From contig BCJU01000002.1 of NCBI GenBank assembly GCA_001600355.1, positions 1,426,001 through 1,490,000 of the forward strand: DNA of 64,000 nucleotides, written 5' to 3'. How positions within the stretch are numbered: the first letter of the stretch is position 1; each line of letters opens with the position of its first letter. Both the position numbers and the translations under genes were made by a program. The notes beneath the pieces are model-generated. The model did not search any database. It worked only from the letters and a program-made list of their open reading frames with translations, and was not told where the DNA came from. This stretch comes from Meira nashicola. Its lineage: Eukaryota > Basidiomycota > Exobasidiomycetes > Exobasidiales > Brachybasidiaceae. This document shows positions 41,187 through 51,400 of the stretch, in pieces.

Positions 41187-41603
41187 ATTTGTGATGTGTC
41201 TTAATGTTGATCGTAAGCAAAGAAGAACTTGATCAAAGTCAAGCAAAGAGTTTTATATACTGTATGTTTGCGGGGTAGTAAACGCGGAGGGTAAGCAGTC
41301 TAAAAATTAAACTTTTAACACGCCCTAGAGTCTACTGCATATAGTCTAGTCTACACGGAGTCAAAGCAAGCGCCTTTCCGTGGATTTAACGGAAGATTGT
41401 CCGCCGCCGGAGAATTCTGTAACGCGATAGACTCCCCGCTCCTCTAGCACGCACGCATGCACTCGATCATTCTGATTTATAAAGTTCAAGATACAATTCA
41501 ATTGCATGTGCTGCACAAATAAAGAAAAAGGATGGAAGTTATTAATTGTCCTTAAAAAAGGGAAGAAGTACGAATGCAAATCCATTTATGCTGGGTCTAA
41601 AAT
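41187..41603. other. Intergenic between MCCB promoter and carboxypeptidase 3' end
   Basis: 417 bp; GC-rich TTGTCCGCCGCCGGAG near 41398 and GCACGCACGCATGCAC near 41448 stand out. No gene supported. Confidence 0.4.
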
Positions 41604-43067
41604 TTAGTGAAGCAAATCATGGTAAGAGATTTGTCCTAAAACGTATTTTTGTAATTTGAATGCAGTTTTTGGTACGTCTTGTGGCACCATGTGACCGGAA
41701 TTATCGATTCTTGCAAATGTCAAACCACGTTCTGATTGAATATGACCGGCTTGTTTTCCGTCAACGATTAATTTAGTCAACGGTTTTTGTAATCCTTGTT
41801 TACCGTTCCAAGTTGTATTTTGAATGGCTAATGCACTTCCGTTTGCGATCAAAACTGCATCTAATTCACCATGTTGGATCACAGTACGTTTTGATGGACT
41901 TTGTTCGATCACACGTCTTAATAAGTTTGTATCAGCAGGAGCAGGACTTCTATCACCATTGCCTAAGAAGACACCATTAACACACTCATACCAAACTTGG
42001 TTAGGATCAGCATGAATGTATGCTTTCAATCCAGTTGAATTATTGATGAAATTGTTTGCTGATGGTTCTTGATCTTGAGGTGGGAAGCCAAGAGCATCAG
42101 TAACACCTGGACATTTGTATTCGATTTGATAAATGTTAAAGCATGGGTTTACGTCTGTTGCTGCATTGATTAAATAATCAAACGCATCATAATCCGGTGA
42201 AAGTTGAGCAGGAAGTTTGATTGGACCCTTTGGTGGATAATGAAGATTTTTGGCGACAAAGTTATCAACTCCATTCTGTTTTGCCATTTGTTTAAGGTTT
42301 GCGATCGTTGAATCGTTCAAGCCCAAGATCTTTTGATAAGCTACAGCGAATTCAACGGCAGGAATTTGCTCTGTAACTACATCATTTGCGAAAGAGGGGT
42401 CATTGATCGCCATGCCTTGGAAATTAACACCTGTCTCCTTGTTCTCTGATGGCGGCTTGCTTAATAGGTTTCCGGATATATAGGGAATGTACTTTCCCGC
42501 ATAAGATTCACCCGTAATGTAAAGTTTCTTGTGTTTAAGTTCGGGGAAAGTTTTGAAAAATTGAACTAAGAATCCGTAAAATTGATCTGCAACTCCATTC
42601 TCATCAGTGATATCAGGAGTACCTTTGCCCAAACCAACACTAACAGGTTGTTCGATCCATAAAACGTTAGACAACTTTGTCCAACTGTAAGGATTCTTTA
42701 CCACTTTTGTTGTGTTGAAAGGAAGTAGCCAAGGACCATTCTCTTGCAAAAGGCCTTCTAAGCTAGAACAGCCTGGACCACCGTTTAACCAAATCGTTAA
42801 ATCATCTTTTCCAACATTTCCTTCAGCTGGATACCACCAAAAGAAGAATTCTCTACTTTCGTTCTTTTTTCCGGAGATAGGTAATAAACCTGCATAACTA
42901 TCAGAAACGGCAAATGGAACACCTGGAATATGTTTACCATCAACGAAGAAATCTTTTGCAGTTTTTGCTGGTTTATGAGAGGTTGGCGAGCTTGGAATCG
43001 GTTCAGCAGATACGGCACATGAAAGAGCGACAAGACCAATCAAGGTCGAGCTCAAAGAGAAACGCAT
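41604..43067 (-). CDS. Secreted or vacuolar serine carboxypeptidase (peptidase S10)
   Basis: 487 residues with a signal peptide (LSSTLIGLVALSCAVSA). S10 hallmarks are WLNGGPGCSSLEGLLQENGP near residue 95, the nucleophile Ser near 187 in ITGESYAGKYIPY, the catalytic Asp near 404 in GELDAVLIANGS, and the catalytic His near 457 in DNSGHMVPQDVP. No C-terminal transmembrane segment is present, so it is unlike Kex1 and closer to secreted or vacuolar carboxypeptidases that trim peptides from the C-terminus. Several N-glycosylation sequons are visible (NES, NTT, NDS, NST, NGS). Single exon, long spacer upstream. Confidence 0.93.
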   Translation of the reverse strand: MRFSLSSTLIGLVALSCAVSAEPIPSSPTSHKPAKTAKDFFVDGKHIPGVPFAVSDSYAGLLPISGKKNESREFFFWWYPAEGNVGKDDLTIWLNGGPGCSSLEGLLQENGPWLLPFNTTKVVKNPYSWTKLSNVLWIEQPVSVGLGKGTPDITDENGVADQFYGFLVQFFKTFPELKHKKLYITGESYAGKYIPYISGNLLSKPPSENKETGVNFQGMAINDPSFANDVVTEQIPAVEFAVAYQKILGLNDSTIANLKQMAKQNGVDNFVAKNLHYPPKGPIKLPAQLSPDYDAFDYLINAATDVNPCFNIYQIEYKCPGVTDALGFPPQDQEPSANNFINNSTGLKAYIHADPNQVWYECVNGVFLGNGDRSPAPADTNLLRRVIEQSPSKRTVIQHGELDAVLIANGSALAIQNTTWNGKQGLQKPLTKLIVDGKQAGHIQSERGLTFARIDNSGHMVPQDVPKTAFKLQKYVLGQISYHDLLH

Positions 43068-43929
43068 GATTTGACGTAAAAGTCAGTGAGAAGAGAAGGG
43101 GAGGGAAGGGGAGATTATGAAGAGGGAATGTGAGATGGTGATGATCGAGATGACGAATTCATGCTTCTTCATACTTGATTGTAACATTCATGCAACTGAC
43201 AAAACCATATGGGTATCAATAGACCGACAATAACACTAAAAGAAGAGGAACGAACTAGTGTACAAAAAACAAACATACCACGCGGTCATGTATGCGCCTC
43301 ATGTCACTTGTGTTTCATATCTTTTTTTGATTGTATTGCATAAATGGAGAAAGACACACTTGTTCCCTCTTCAAAAGGGATATGCAAAGCAACACATGTA
43401 TTCGTACGCTAAATCCCATACAACATAAGTGAACATATTGTACTCAAGAAGAACGTCTGCACACATTCCCGAAGGTAGTTTTTGAAACATTTAAACACCG
43501 CTCTGCCGCCGCTTGGAAGGTAGATCATATTCTTCAAGGGGTTCAGCACCGAACAGGGCGTGCAATCGCGTTATTCTTTCGAGAACATACGTCCGTCCAC
43601 ACGCCCGTGTATGATAAGGATTTTCAAATATCTAGGCTTATCTACAATAGGTTATGTACATACAGTGAGGGCCGGCAAATAAATGACTTAAGCAAAGCTC
43701 AGCTGCTGCTGCTTGAAGTATGTACTTTGACTGCCCTGTACAGAGATATATTCTAGTACCAGGTATATCTGCAATTGTCTGTTCCGGTCACATGTCGAAG
43801 AAATTGTCATGACAACTATATGCTCATTCAAAAAGACATGACAAAGTAATTGAAAGGGACAGGTATAGAAATTGGTCCATGATAAGATACAAGAAGTATG
43901 TAGAAAATAATAGACTATTAAATTTTTTA
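43068..43929. other. Intergenic upstream of the carboxypeptidase
   Basis: 862 bp without a supported gene. Just upstream of the ATG is a purine-rich stretch (GAGAAGAGAAGGGGAGGGAAGGGG, given in part) near 43085-43110. Further away are CTCTGCCGCCGCTTGG near 43501 and GTCCGTCCACACGCCCGTG near 43591. No RNA gene recognised. Confidence 0.4.
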
Positions 43930-44408
43930 TTACATTCCAGTTTGCGTTCTGCCTGCGTTAGATGCAGCCGCAACGATTGCTTGAGGTTGAGAAGCAGCAG
44001 TAGCATCTGGTAAAGAAGTTTCAGTGACAGGTGCTTGTTCATTTTGTGTTGGTGTAATTGTCATTGGATCTGTTGCTTTATAAGCAGGAGGTGGAGGAGG
44101 AACATTTCCATCTCCTTCTGTTTGATCAACTTGTTGTTGTTGCCCTTCTTTTTTATTTCCAGCTCTATCACCACCCGGAAGATTATTTGGATCATATTCT
44201 CCTGCATCCCAACAACAATCACATCGACAACATTTATCGCAACAAGTCCAATTTGCACCCCATGTACCTATAAAATCAAGAATACTAGATCAGCCATCAA
44301 TGAATTTCTCTTTTATATCCTTGTCTACTTACGTGTACTGAAGAATTGTTGTATAATACCAGTGCAAAGGAAACCGCAACAGCCACCAGTAACACCTCCT
44401 TCTTCCAT
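43930..44408 (-). CDS. Small cysteine-cluster protein with PPxY motif
   Basis: Two exons, 44333-44408 and 43930-44267, give 137 residues; the 65-nt intron has a GTAAGT donor and a TATAG acceptor and splits an Arg codon. Ten cysteines lie in the first 50 residues, in two groups: GGCCGFLCTG and, after FFSTRTWGANW, TCCDKCCRCDCCWD. The rest is hydrophilic, with a Gln run and then NVPPPPPAYKATDP, which holds a PPAY (PPxY) motif, and an Ala/Ser-rich tail. There is no signal peptide. Clustered cysteines next to hydrophobic residues suit palmitoylation or metal binding; PPxY motifs recruit WW-domain proteins such as Rsp5-type ligases. Both roles are inference; no family was recognised. Confidence 0.72.
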
Positions 44409-45054
44409 GTTTGTGTAAGTATGTATGTGTGTGGAGGTATGAGATCAAGGTGATGGTAAAGTGTGAGGATGTAAAAATCAAATCGCCGGAGTATTGACTC
44501 GGGGTTTATATACTCGTCTGTCAACTCATTTTAGTCAAAATGACAAATTCCGTTGACTGAAGATGAAACAGGGCAATGGTACAATCAGAGTACTCTTACT
44601 CCTAATCCATGGAGACTCGACTGAATGCACCCAACTAATAATAGTTCATGACTTTTTTTGCCAAGAAAGGGGAATTGTCTCCGTTTTTAATGAACTCGAG
44701 CCGAGGAAGGAACGGTCCGCTAGAAGTGTATGTACATAGTCGCGCTAAAAAGGCGTACAAATGTAGACTATGTAGTGTATGGGCTGTGCTTAAAGCTGTG
44801 CAAAAAAAAAAAAAACACTGAGATTCATTCCTAAAAGAAAGAAGTGAAGGTAGATTAGGCTGTGCGTGTGCATTTTTTCGGAATTGACAAGCTTTAAAAA
44901 TATCTTTTTTTTTCGGGTTTATGTATGACGTGCATTCTTCTTCCACAACATTGATCGACTTTGCGGCTACGATTAAAGAAGTATGAAAGTATGCAAATGA
45001 TAACACCTTCAAACAAAAGAAGACAAGGGAAGAGAGGAGAGAGAAGGTAGGAAC
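44409..45054. other. Divergent promoter region
   Basis: 646 bp between the Cys-cluster gene (minus) and the helical mitochondrial-type gene (plus). Contains AGTATGTATGTGTGTGG at 44419-44435, a 14-nt poly-A run near 44802 and purine-rich GGGAAGAGAGGAGAGAG just upstream of the plus-strand ATG. Confidence 0.45.
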
Positions 45055-47307
45055 ATGAATTCTTTACAAGGTAGAGCATCACTACGTGCTTTGATTTGGC
45101 AAAATACCAGAAAATATTTCGACGTTAATTCAATTTCTACCCTCTATCTCGCTTCAACTTCGACGTCATATACGATCACTCCAGCAAAAGTTCCATCATC
45201 ATGTTCGGGTACGATAACGTTCTTTAATCCTTCTCGATTTGTCCATATACCTAGACAAGAAGCATACGGACATCCAGAATGGCAAACTCGAACTGTAGAT
45301 GCTTCTTTGTTCGAAGAAGAGGATGCTTCATACGTAGAGCATAATGAAATATTAGGGAAAGTTGTTAGAAATCTTTCTCGATCAAAGAGACGCAAATTAA
45401 GAAAACAAGATCATAGGGTTATGCTAGTTGATTTGATCTCACAAGAAAAATTTGCAGAAGCGCATACATGGTTAAAAGATTTGGCGAATTTAAAGATGGA
45501 AATCGAACCTGATGCAAGATATTCAATTTTAGCATTAGATCAAGCAAAGCAAAATAATTGGGATATTGCGATGCAGTGGTTAAACTTGGTTCCTGCAAGA
45601 GTGAAAAGATCGACTACTGGCACATCAAAGCAATCTCAACATACTCATTTAGCACAATTACTTCAACTAACATGCTCTGAAGAAGTTGAATCGAGTATCG
45701 CTTTGAAAGTGTTATTCCATCTTGCACGATTCGGTTATTTGTCTGTAGCTGAAATCGGCCAAGCTGCCCATAATGCTTTTAAATGGCACGTTCAATATGG
45801 AGAATTAAGTGCTGATGCTGGAAATCAAGCAGGTGCTGGAATTAAGACTTTACGAATCTTTCGGAAAATGGTCATTCTTGATGCTAAACATTTTGATCAA
45901 GTCAGCGAAAAGAAAAGTGAAAGTATAAGAGGTCCAAATACGAGAGCATTATCTGTGATTTTCAATTCTTGCATTCGAACCTTCTGTCAAGCTGGCCAAG
46001 TTGCCAAAGCATCAGTTTGGGTCAAATCGAGTCCGATCTTCTTGAATGAAAAAGAACAGGCAATTTTGGGACCTGATATTTGTGATGCTACTCTCATTTC
46101 GCCAGTCACTTGGAGAACGTTCGTCGAACGGGTAGATTCGATGGGCAACAATGCAAACGCGGCAACGAAAAAGGATATAATCCAAATGACAGAATTCGTT
46201 TCTGAGTCTATCGACGAAGAAGAACAAAGAGATGGCCGTTCTTGGGCTTTGTCAAAATGGCAAAAAAATCTTACATCAGTCTACAAAATTGGAAAACGAT
46301 TACCTATAAGTTTAGACGGAGATAATGCTGAACGATCTCCTACATTCTTTGCAAGATTAAAGAATAATTTGCGTGCTAATCTTTCGCATGACAGACACGA
46401 TCTCGTACTTCGAAATTATTTCCAACAAATTTATGATCCTCAACTGGAAAGCATAGCCCGTAACGTTCTCTCTCCTGAACAATTGAAAACCCTCAATCTG
46501 AATTGGAAGCGTGAAGATCGAACTTTGCCCTCTGATATATCGGTTTCACTTTTGGCTTTAGAAGGTTTGGTCAAATTTGTGTATAATCAAAGAGAAGAGA
46601 GGAGGATAAAATTAGAGACACTGTATAATTCATGGATTGCAAGCGTGGCTCATCTTCAAACACAACCCGATCCGATGGAAAAGGTATCTTCTATCTTGAA
46701 CGAAACAGACGATGACAATACTGCCCAGAATGGTGCAATCGCTCCAACCTTTTCACACTTTTTGCTTTTCATGCAAAAGATACCACGTGCCTTTTCATAT
46801 GATATTTTTCTATCTCAGGATGAACAAAAAGATGCAGTTGATAACAAACCACAACATGATAAAGCACAAGAATGGTCTTTACATATCATTGCTGATATGC
46901 AAAGGTTTGGCTTTGAACCTGATAGAAGATTTTGGCAAATTTTGATCGAAATTTTAGCTCGTGGATTGACAAACAAAAATGCTGATGACGGTCAAGAAGA
47001 AAAGTCAAAATTAAAAGCAGAACTGCTCATGAAACTTTTAGAAAACCTAGGTATAGGTCAAAAGAACGAAGGAAGCATTTCAGAATTCGTCAGTCCTTTC
47101 ACTTATACTTCCCTTATACGTGCTCTTTTATCCGTTCCAAAGATCAGAGGAGGTCCGTTGATAGAAGAAGCGGAAAAGGTACAATCTTGGTTTAAAAATG
47201 ATGCATCTGCTTTGCAACAAGTTCGAGATGAGCCGGAACTTTATGAAGATAACATAAAAGAAATGTTCACTCAATTAGAGATTAAAAAACAAGAATCAGA
47301 TTTGTAG
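45055..47307 (+). CDS. Helical-repeat protein, probably mitochondrial (PPR-like?)
   Basis: 750 residues, single exon. The N-terminus (MNSLQGRASLRALIWQNTRKYF) is basic, amphipathic and free of acids, a good mitochondrial presequence. Most of the rest is predicted by eye to be alpha-helical, with repeated helix pairs such as DLISQEKFAEAHTWLKDLAN, YSILALDQAKQNNWDIAMQW and ADMQRFGFEPDRRFWQILIE. The last one (x-GFEPDRRFW) is close to the pentatricopeptide pattern. A role in mitochondrial RNA metabolism or translation would fit but is inference. A short Arg/Lys patch (RSKRRKLRKQDHR) lies near residue 115. Convergent with the large Ser-rich orphan. Confidence 0.65.
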   Translation: MNSLQGRASLRALIWQNTRKYFDVNSISTLYLASTSTSYTITPAKVPSSCSGTITFFNPSRFVHIPRQEAYGHPEWQTRTVDASLFEEEDASYVEHNEILGKVVRNLSRSKRRKLRKQDHRVMLVDLISQEKFAEAHTWLKDLANLKMEIEPDARYSILALDQAKQNNWDIAMQWLNLVPARVKRSTTGTSKQSQHTHLAQLLQLTCSEEVESSIALKVLFHLARFGYLSVAEIGQAAHNAFKWHVQYGELSADAGNQAGAGIKTLRIFRKMVILDAKHFDQVSEKKSESIRGPNTRALSVIFNSCIRTFCQAGQVAKASVWVKSSPIFLNEKEQAILGPDICDATLISPVTWRTFVERVDSMGNNANAATKKDIIQMTEFVSESIDEEEQRDGRSWALSKWQKNLTSVYKIGKRLPISLDGDNAERSPTFFARLKNNLRANLSHDRHDLVLRNYFQQIYDPQLESIARNVLSPEQLKTLNLNWKREDRTLPSDISVSLLALEGLVKFVYNQREERRIKLETLYNSWIASVAHLQTQPDPMEKVSSILNETDDDNTAQNGAIAPTFSHFLLFMQKIPRAFSYDIFLSQDEQKDAVDNKPQHDKAQEWSLHIIADMQRFGFEPDRRFWQILIEILARGLTNKNADDGQEEKSKLKAELLMKLLENLGIGQKNEGSISEFVSPFTYTSLIRALLSVPKIRGGPLIEEAEKVQSWFKNDASALQQVRDEPELYEDNIKEMFTQLEIKKQESDL

Positions 47308-47611
47308 GATTATCAATAAAATCATTTCTTTAACATCGCTGTACTTCTATTCACCTTGTAATTCATTTGTACAATTATCGCTTAAGTGCATCATTCTCAC
47401 ACCGTTGTTTATGAGCAATACTATACATTGGCATGTGCAAGATTGTATGAGCAAATGACAAAAAAGATAGAGAATTTGTGTTGATAAAGTGATAAAAACA
47501 GCAAATAAGAATAGTACAAGGTTATGTGGATAAGTGAGAATAAGAATAAAACAAAAAAAGAATAAATGATAAAAATAAAAATAAAGATTGCAAGAATTCC
47601 TCAGTGCTCGC
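47308..47611. other. Convergent spacer
   Basis: 304 bp of AT-rich 3' flanks, with an A/T-only stretch near 47555-47590 (AATAAATGATAAAAATAAAA). No feature beyond likely polyadenylation signals. Confidence 0.4.
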
Positions 47612-50600
47612 TCACAAATCCATGCAAGCAGCACAACCTGCAATGATCAAATCTGCCACTCCACGTAATGGATGAGGAACGTTGATCGTTGTGGTTGAAT
47701 CGGTGCCTTTGTTCACATTCACAGGTACGGAATCAGGAGCGGGTCCATTGGCCAAGCCAATCGCTTGCCAACCTTCGGGTATCAAATCTAAACGGCCCAA
47801 ATTATCGCACATTCCCAAAATCACTGGAAAACTAAAAGGTTGAGGAACACCTAAATTGACTGCATTCGTCAAAGGTGTAGTTGTAGAAGTAGAGGATGTT
47901 CCTGATTCTAATTCGTTCGTTTGCATTGCTCCAGATGGTAATCCAAGCGAAGAAGGTAATGAATCACTTGCCAATACTTTTGCAATGATTCGGAACGGTT
48001 CTCGTTTATCATTTGTAACAAATGGTTTTGAAAGTTGTTCAGATGTGTTGGCTCCAATCATTCCCGGTGGTGGACTACGATTGTAAGCACTGCTTTCGTC
48101 ATCGCTTGAAGCACTTTGCGTACTTGGTGTTGCATGTAATGCATGTGCTAAACGACGGTACCAATTTAAGCCAGAAGTTGAAGTATTTGATTGTTCATTT
48201 CCAGACCCTTCTCCTTGAGAGATGGCTTCTTGATTGTTCAGCGTCAAAACATGCATCAAAGGTGAATCGAATTGACCGCCAGAGCTGCTTCCACCAACGT
48301 TCGTCGTTGTTGTTCCCAAATGCATATCTTCACTTCCATGAGAAGAAGATGCTGCTACTTGAAATGGAACGAATGAGACACGTAAATAACGAGAAGCATA
48401 AGACGATTCTGTATTATTTCCTAGTGGTAAAGCGATGATCATCGTCATTGCTTCTGATGGAACATCACTCAAACCGAGCAAGTCAGGAGCAAATACTTTT
48501 GGTGTGCCTTCAAGCAAAGCTGATTGAACGGAGGATGGCATAAAAGGTATACTTGCGTTTTCAGAATGTCCTGCTTCGGATGTTGATGCAGATGGGACAC
48601 CAGAACTTAACAAATCCTGTTTAATTCCTTCAGGATGAATGGTTGAAGAACCCATCATCTTTGCGTTACCAGAAGCAGATCGAGCTTTGCGTGTCGCAAG
48701 TTCAGCATTACTGCCCATTACTAAGGCTTGAGCCCTCTTGCGTTGAGCTTCATTGATAGTAGCAACAATATCATCAGAATTGCTTCTTCTACGCTGAGTG
48801 ACAATTTCTGAAGGGTGGTTTGCTGCTGCTTCCAAAGCTTGAATTTGAAAAGGATATGATTTCAAATAAGAATCGGCAGTATTATCGCTTAGATTGTTCA
48901 AAGCAACTCCTGACAAATTACTATAATCAATCATCTCTTTTCCAGAAGCTTGAATCACACTTTGTGGTCCTGGACTAGAAGAATGATAGAAGCCACCTTT
49001 CTTCGCTTCCCATGCAGGTGGTAAAGGAGGAGGATAAAGATTCGACCCTGCCGCATGCGCATTGGAAGCACTTGACAGATTTGATCCAACCGGTAAAACT
49101 TTTCTGCGCAACCAATCGCCCAATCTTTTCTCACGCTTTCCAGAGATAGGTGGTGTAAATGTTTGAGCAAGAGGAGAAGATGTATCGGCCCCACTATTGC
49201 CTTTTCTGATAGCAGAATTGGAAGTCTCGAAAGCACTACCAGAAGGCAAGACTGGTGTACGTTGTCCCCTTGCTTTAGCTTCCTTCTTGACTACATTTAT
49301 TGCGCTCATCGAAGATCTTGGTGAAGGACCGCTATCATGGGGTGACACATTAGAAGGCGACATAGATCTTTTATTTGTGACCACTGAAGTATCCAATTTG
49401 CTATCGATAGCGTAATTTTCAAAAGTCGATTTATTCTTGATAGCATCGATGCCAAAGATTGAAGTAGCTGGTTTGAAAGAATGTTTTTGTACGCTATCAA
49501 ATGACTTTGTCGGATCGTTGAATGAATGTTCGTTCGGCTTGGGCGATAAGTCCGGTGCTAATCCTTCGTGACTCATACTTTTACCCAAAGACGGTCTCCT
49601 GCTCTCGATTTCAACCGAGAAAGAGGCAACAATCGTAGAAGTTGATTTAGAATGTGTCAATCGTCTTTCACGAAGCAAAGGCGATGGGACTCCAAACGGT
49701 GGCAAATTTGTACTGATCGTTCGTGCTCTCAGAGAAGGCCAAGTATCTTCGTCATTCGTTGTGTTGGTGGTGGTACCAACATCCCAGCTATGCATTTGTT
49801 CTTCATGTAAGCCTTTCGAACACAAATTAGAAGCTGAAACAGGAGATGCTTTCCACTGTTGTTCTTCTATCCGTCTTCGGTGAGTTGCAGGGCTGGCTAG
49901 AACAATCGTGCAATCTGGAGATCGAATACCGGCTTGCAAGAAACGCAAATTAAAAGATGCGAATCCAGAAAATGCATTTGGGTGCAAAATAGACAAGAGA
50001 TCTGCATTCTTTTTTCTTGTAATGTGATCAGAAACTACAACCGTACGCTCGGGTATCTGTGCTGCTGGAGAAACAATCCATTTTCGTTGACGCTTTTGGT
50101 TCCGTGCAACAGACCATTCCGCTTCGCTTTTAAAGTCTTGTTCACTACTTTCACCCCCACCAGTTGCTACCAAAGCTGTTCCGCGCCAATCATCGCTGCT
50201 GCCAACATTAATGCTATGAAGTCCCATCTCATCGATTGATAAGATATCCACAATTTCATCTGCATTCCTTTGTTGCATTTTCAGTGTCGTCCATGGAGAC
50301 ATTTTGTCTTCCGTTCCTAGAGAGGAAATGAGACCGATAGATGAAGTAGATCCCGTAAGGTCTGTATCGGAACCCATGCTCGTCTTTATTGGAGGTCGAG
50401 GCGTTTTGACGATTCCGAGACTTGCAAACCCACCAAGGACATATTCGTTCGTCTCCGGAAATGGAGAGGTAGATAGATTGCTGTGTTGTGCCTTTTGTTC
50501 TTCAAACGGTTTCTTTGTCGGATTTTGTAAGAATGTCTCTACGGTTGGTATATCGTGTGCATCTTCGCAATCACGAAGATGTGCCGCAAAAGTATCCTCA

Positions 50601-51400
50601 TCTTGAAATTGAGATGGAACATGCTCACAATGATGATCCGAATCATGCCTGTGATGGGATGAAGGTTGTTGCGAGGTTAGGCCTGTCGGAATCGCTCGAG
50701 ATGATAGCAAAGTTTCTTTTTGCCAGCTAGAAGATAATAGGGGTGAGTTAGAAGTAGGTTTGAACGATGATGTACCTTGAGAATTTTGCCCTAAATCTAT
50801 ACCGTCCAAATCAAGCATCAAACTCTGTGAAGAAGGTCTACGTTTTCGTATAGGAATTGCTTCTGGCCCCTTTTTTGTGCTCCTACTTCCTTCTCCTACT
50901 TTGATCGAACGTTGATCGCTAGGCTGTATCGAAGAGGAAGGAATCGCAGAAGAAGCGGCATTTTTGCCTTTTCCTTGCAAACCCATCAAACGGGTATGCG
51001 GCATAGTTTCTGTTTGCCCCACTGAATCGGCCACAACCGCAACCCTTCTCTTTTCCCCGATGCGTGAATTTGATCCTGCTTTCCTTCTGGTTGAATTTCT
51101 ACGGGTTCTGCCGAGAAAAACTGAATCTTGTTGAGAATCTGTGCGTTTCAAGGAAGATAGCATCAGAACAGGACTGAAAGATTGTGGATCCCAATCTAGA
51201 TCCTGTGTTTGTTTCCTTTCGAAGCCTGTCGAAACTCGATTGCGTGCTGACTGATGATCAGAAATTTCGTTCGATGCAGGTGAATGCGATGTAGACGGTC
51301 GCCATAATACACGTCGTTTAGGGCGATTGATTTGCGATAAATCATCATTACCGTTTGATTGTAACATTCGAGAGTGCATCGTTGTAGTGGTTGCAATCAT
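47612..51400 (-). CDS. Large Ser-rich protein, unknown function
   Basis: 1262 residues from the ATG at 51400 (MIATTTTMHSRML); the frame extends further upstream without a suitable ATG. The protein is Ser/Thr/Pro-rich, with many basic-Ser sites typical of kinase targets (RRNSTRRKAGS, RRRSNSDD, RKARSASGN). The C-terminal about 330 residues look more ordered: MTMIIALPLGNN, SRYLRVSFVPFQVA, LNWYRRLAHALHA, PFRIIAKVLASDSLP, PFSFPVILGMCDN, LDLIPEGWQAIGLANGP and the end ADLIIAGCAACMDL. This tail may be the conserved domain of a fungal-specific signalling or cell-polarity protein, but I recognise no family. No transmembrane helix or catalytic motif is visible. Confidence 0.68.
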   Translation of the reverse strand: MIATTTTMHSRMLQSNGNDDLSQINRPKRRVLWRPSTSHSPASNEISDHQSARNRVSTGFERKQTQDLDWDPQSFSPVLMLSSLKRTDSQQDSVFLGRTRRNSTRRKAGSNSRIGEKRRVAVVADSVGQTETMPHTRLMGLQGKGKNAASSAIPSSSIQPSDQRSIKVGEGSRSTKKGPEAIPIRKRRPSSQSLMLDLDGIDLGQNSQGTSSFKPTSNSPLLSSSWQKETLLSSRAIPTGLTSQQPSSHHRHDSDHHCEHVPSQFQDEDTFAAHLRDCEDAHDIPTVETFLQNPTKKPFEEQKAQHSNLSTSPFPETNEYVLGGFASLGIVKTPRPPIKTSMGSDTDLTGSTSSIGLISSLGTEDKMSPWTTLKMQQRNADEIVDILSIDEMGLHSINVGSSDDWRGTALVATGGGESSEQDFKSEAEWSVARNQKRQRKWIVSPAAQIPERTVVVSDHITRKKNADLLSILHPNAFSGFASFNLRFLQAGIRSPDCTIVLASPATHRRRIEEQQWKASPVSASNLCSKGLHEEQMHSWDVGTTTNTTNDEDTWPSLRARTISTNLPPFGVPSPLLRERRLTHSKSTSTIVASFSVEIESRRPSLGKSMSHEGLAPDLSPKPNEHSFNDPTKSFDSVQKHSFKPATSIFGIDAIKNKSTFENYAIDSKLDTSVVTNKRSMSPSNVSPHDSGPSPRSSMSAINVVKKEAKARGQRTPVLPSGSAFETSNSAIRKGNSGADTSSPLAQTFTPPISGKREKRLGDWLRRKVLPVGSNLSSASNAHAAGSNLYPPPLPPAWEAKKGGFYHSSSPGPQSVIQASGKEMIDYSNLSGVALNNLSDNTADSYLKSYPFQIQALEAAANHPSEIVTQRRRSNSDDIVATINEAQRKRAQALVMGSNAELATRKARSASGNAKMMGSSTIHPEGIKQDLLSSGVPSASTSEAGHSENASIPFMPSSVQSALLEGTPKVFAPDLLGLSDVPSEAMTMIIALPLGNNTESSYASRYLRVSFVPFQVAASSSHGSEDMHLGTTTTNVGGSSSGGQFDSPLMHVLTLNNQEAISQGEGSGNEQSNTSTSGLNWYRRLAHALHATPSTQSASSDDESSAYNRSPPPGMIGANTSEQLSKPFVTNDKREPFRIIAKVLASDSLPSSLGLPSGAMQTNELESGTSSTSTTTPLTNAVNLGVPQPFSFPVILGMCDNLGRLDLIPEGWQAIGLANGPAPDSVPVNVNKGTDSTTTINVPHPLRGVADLIIAGCAACMDL

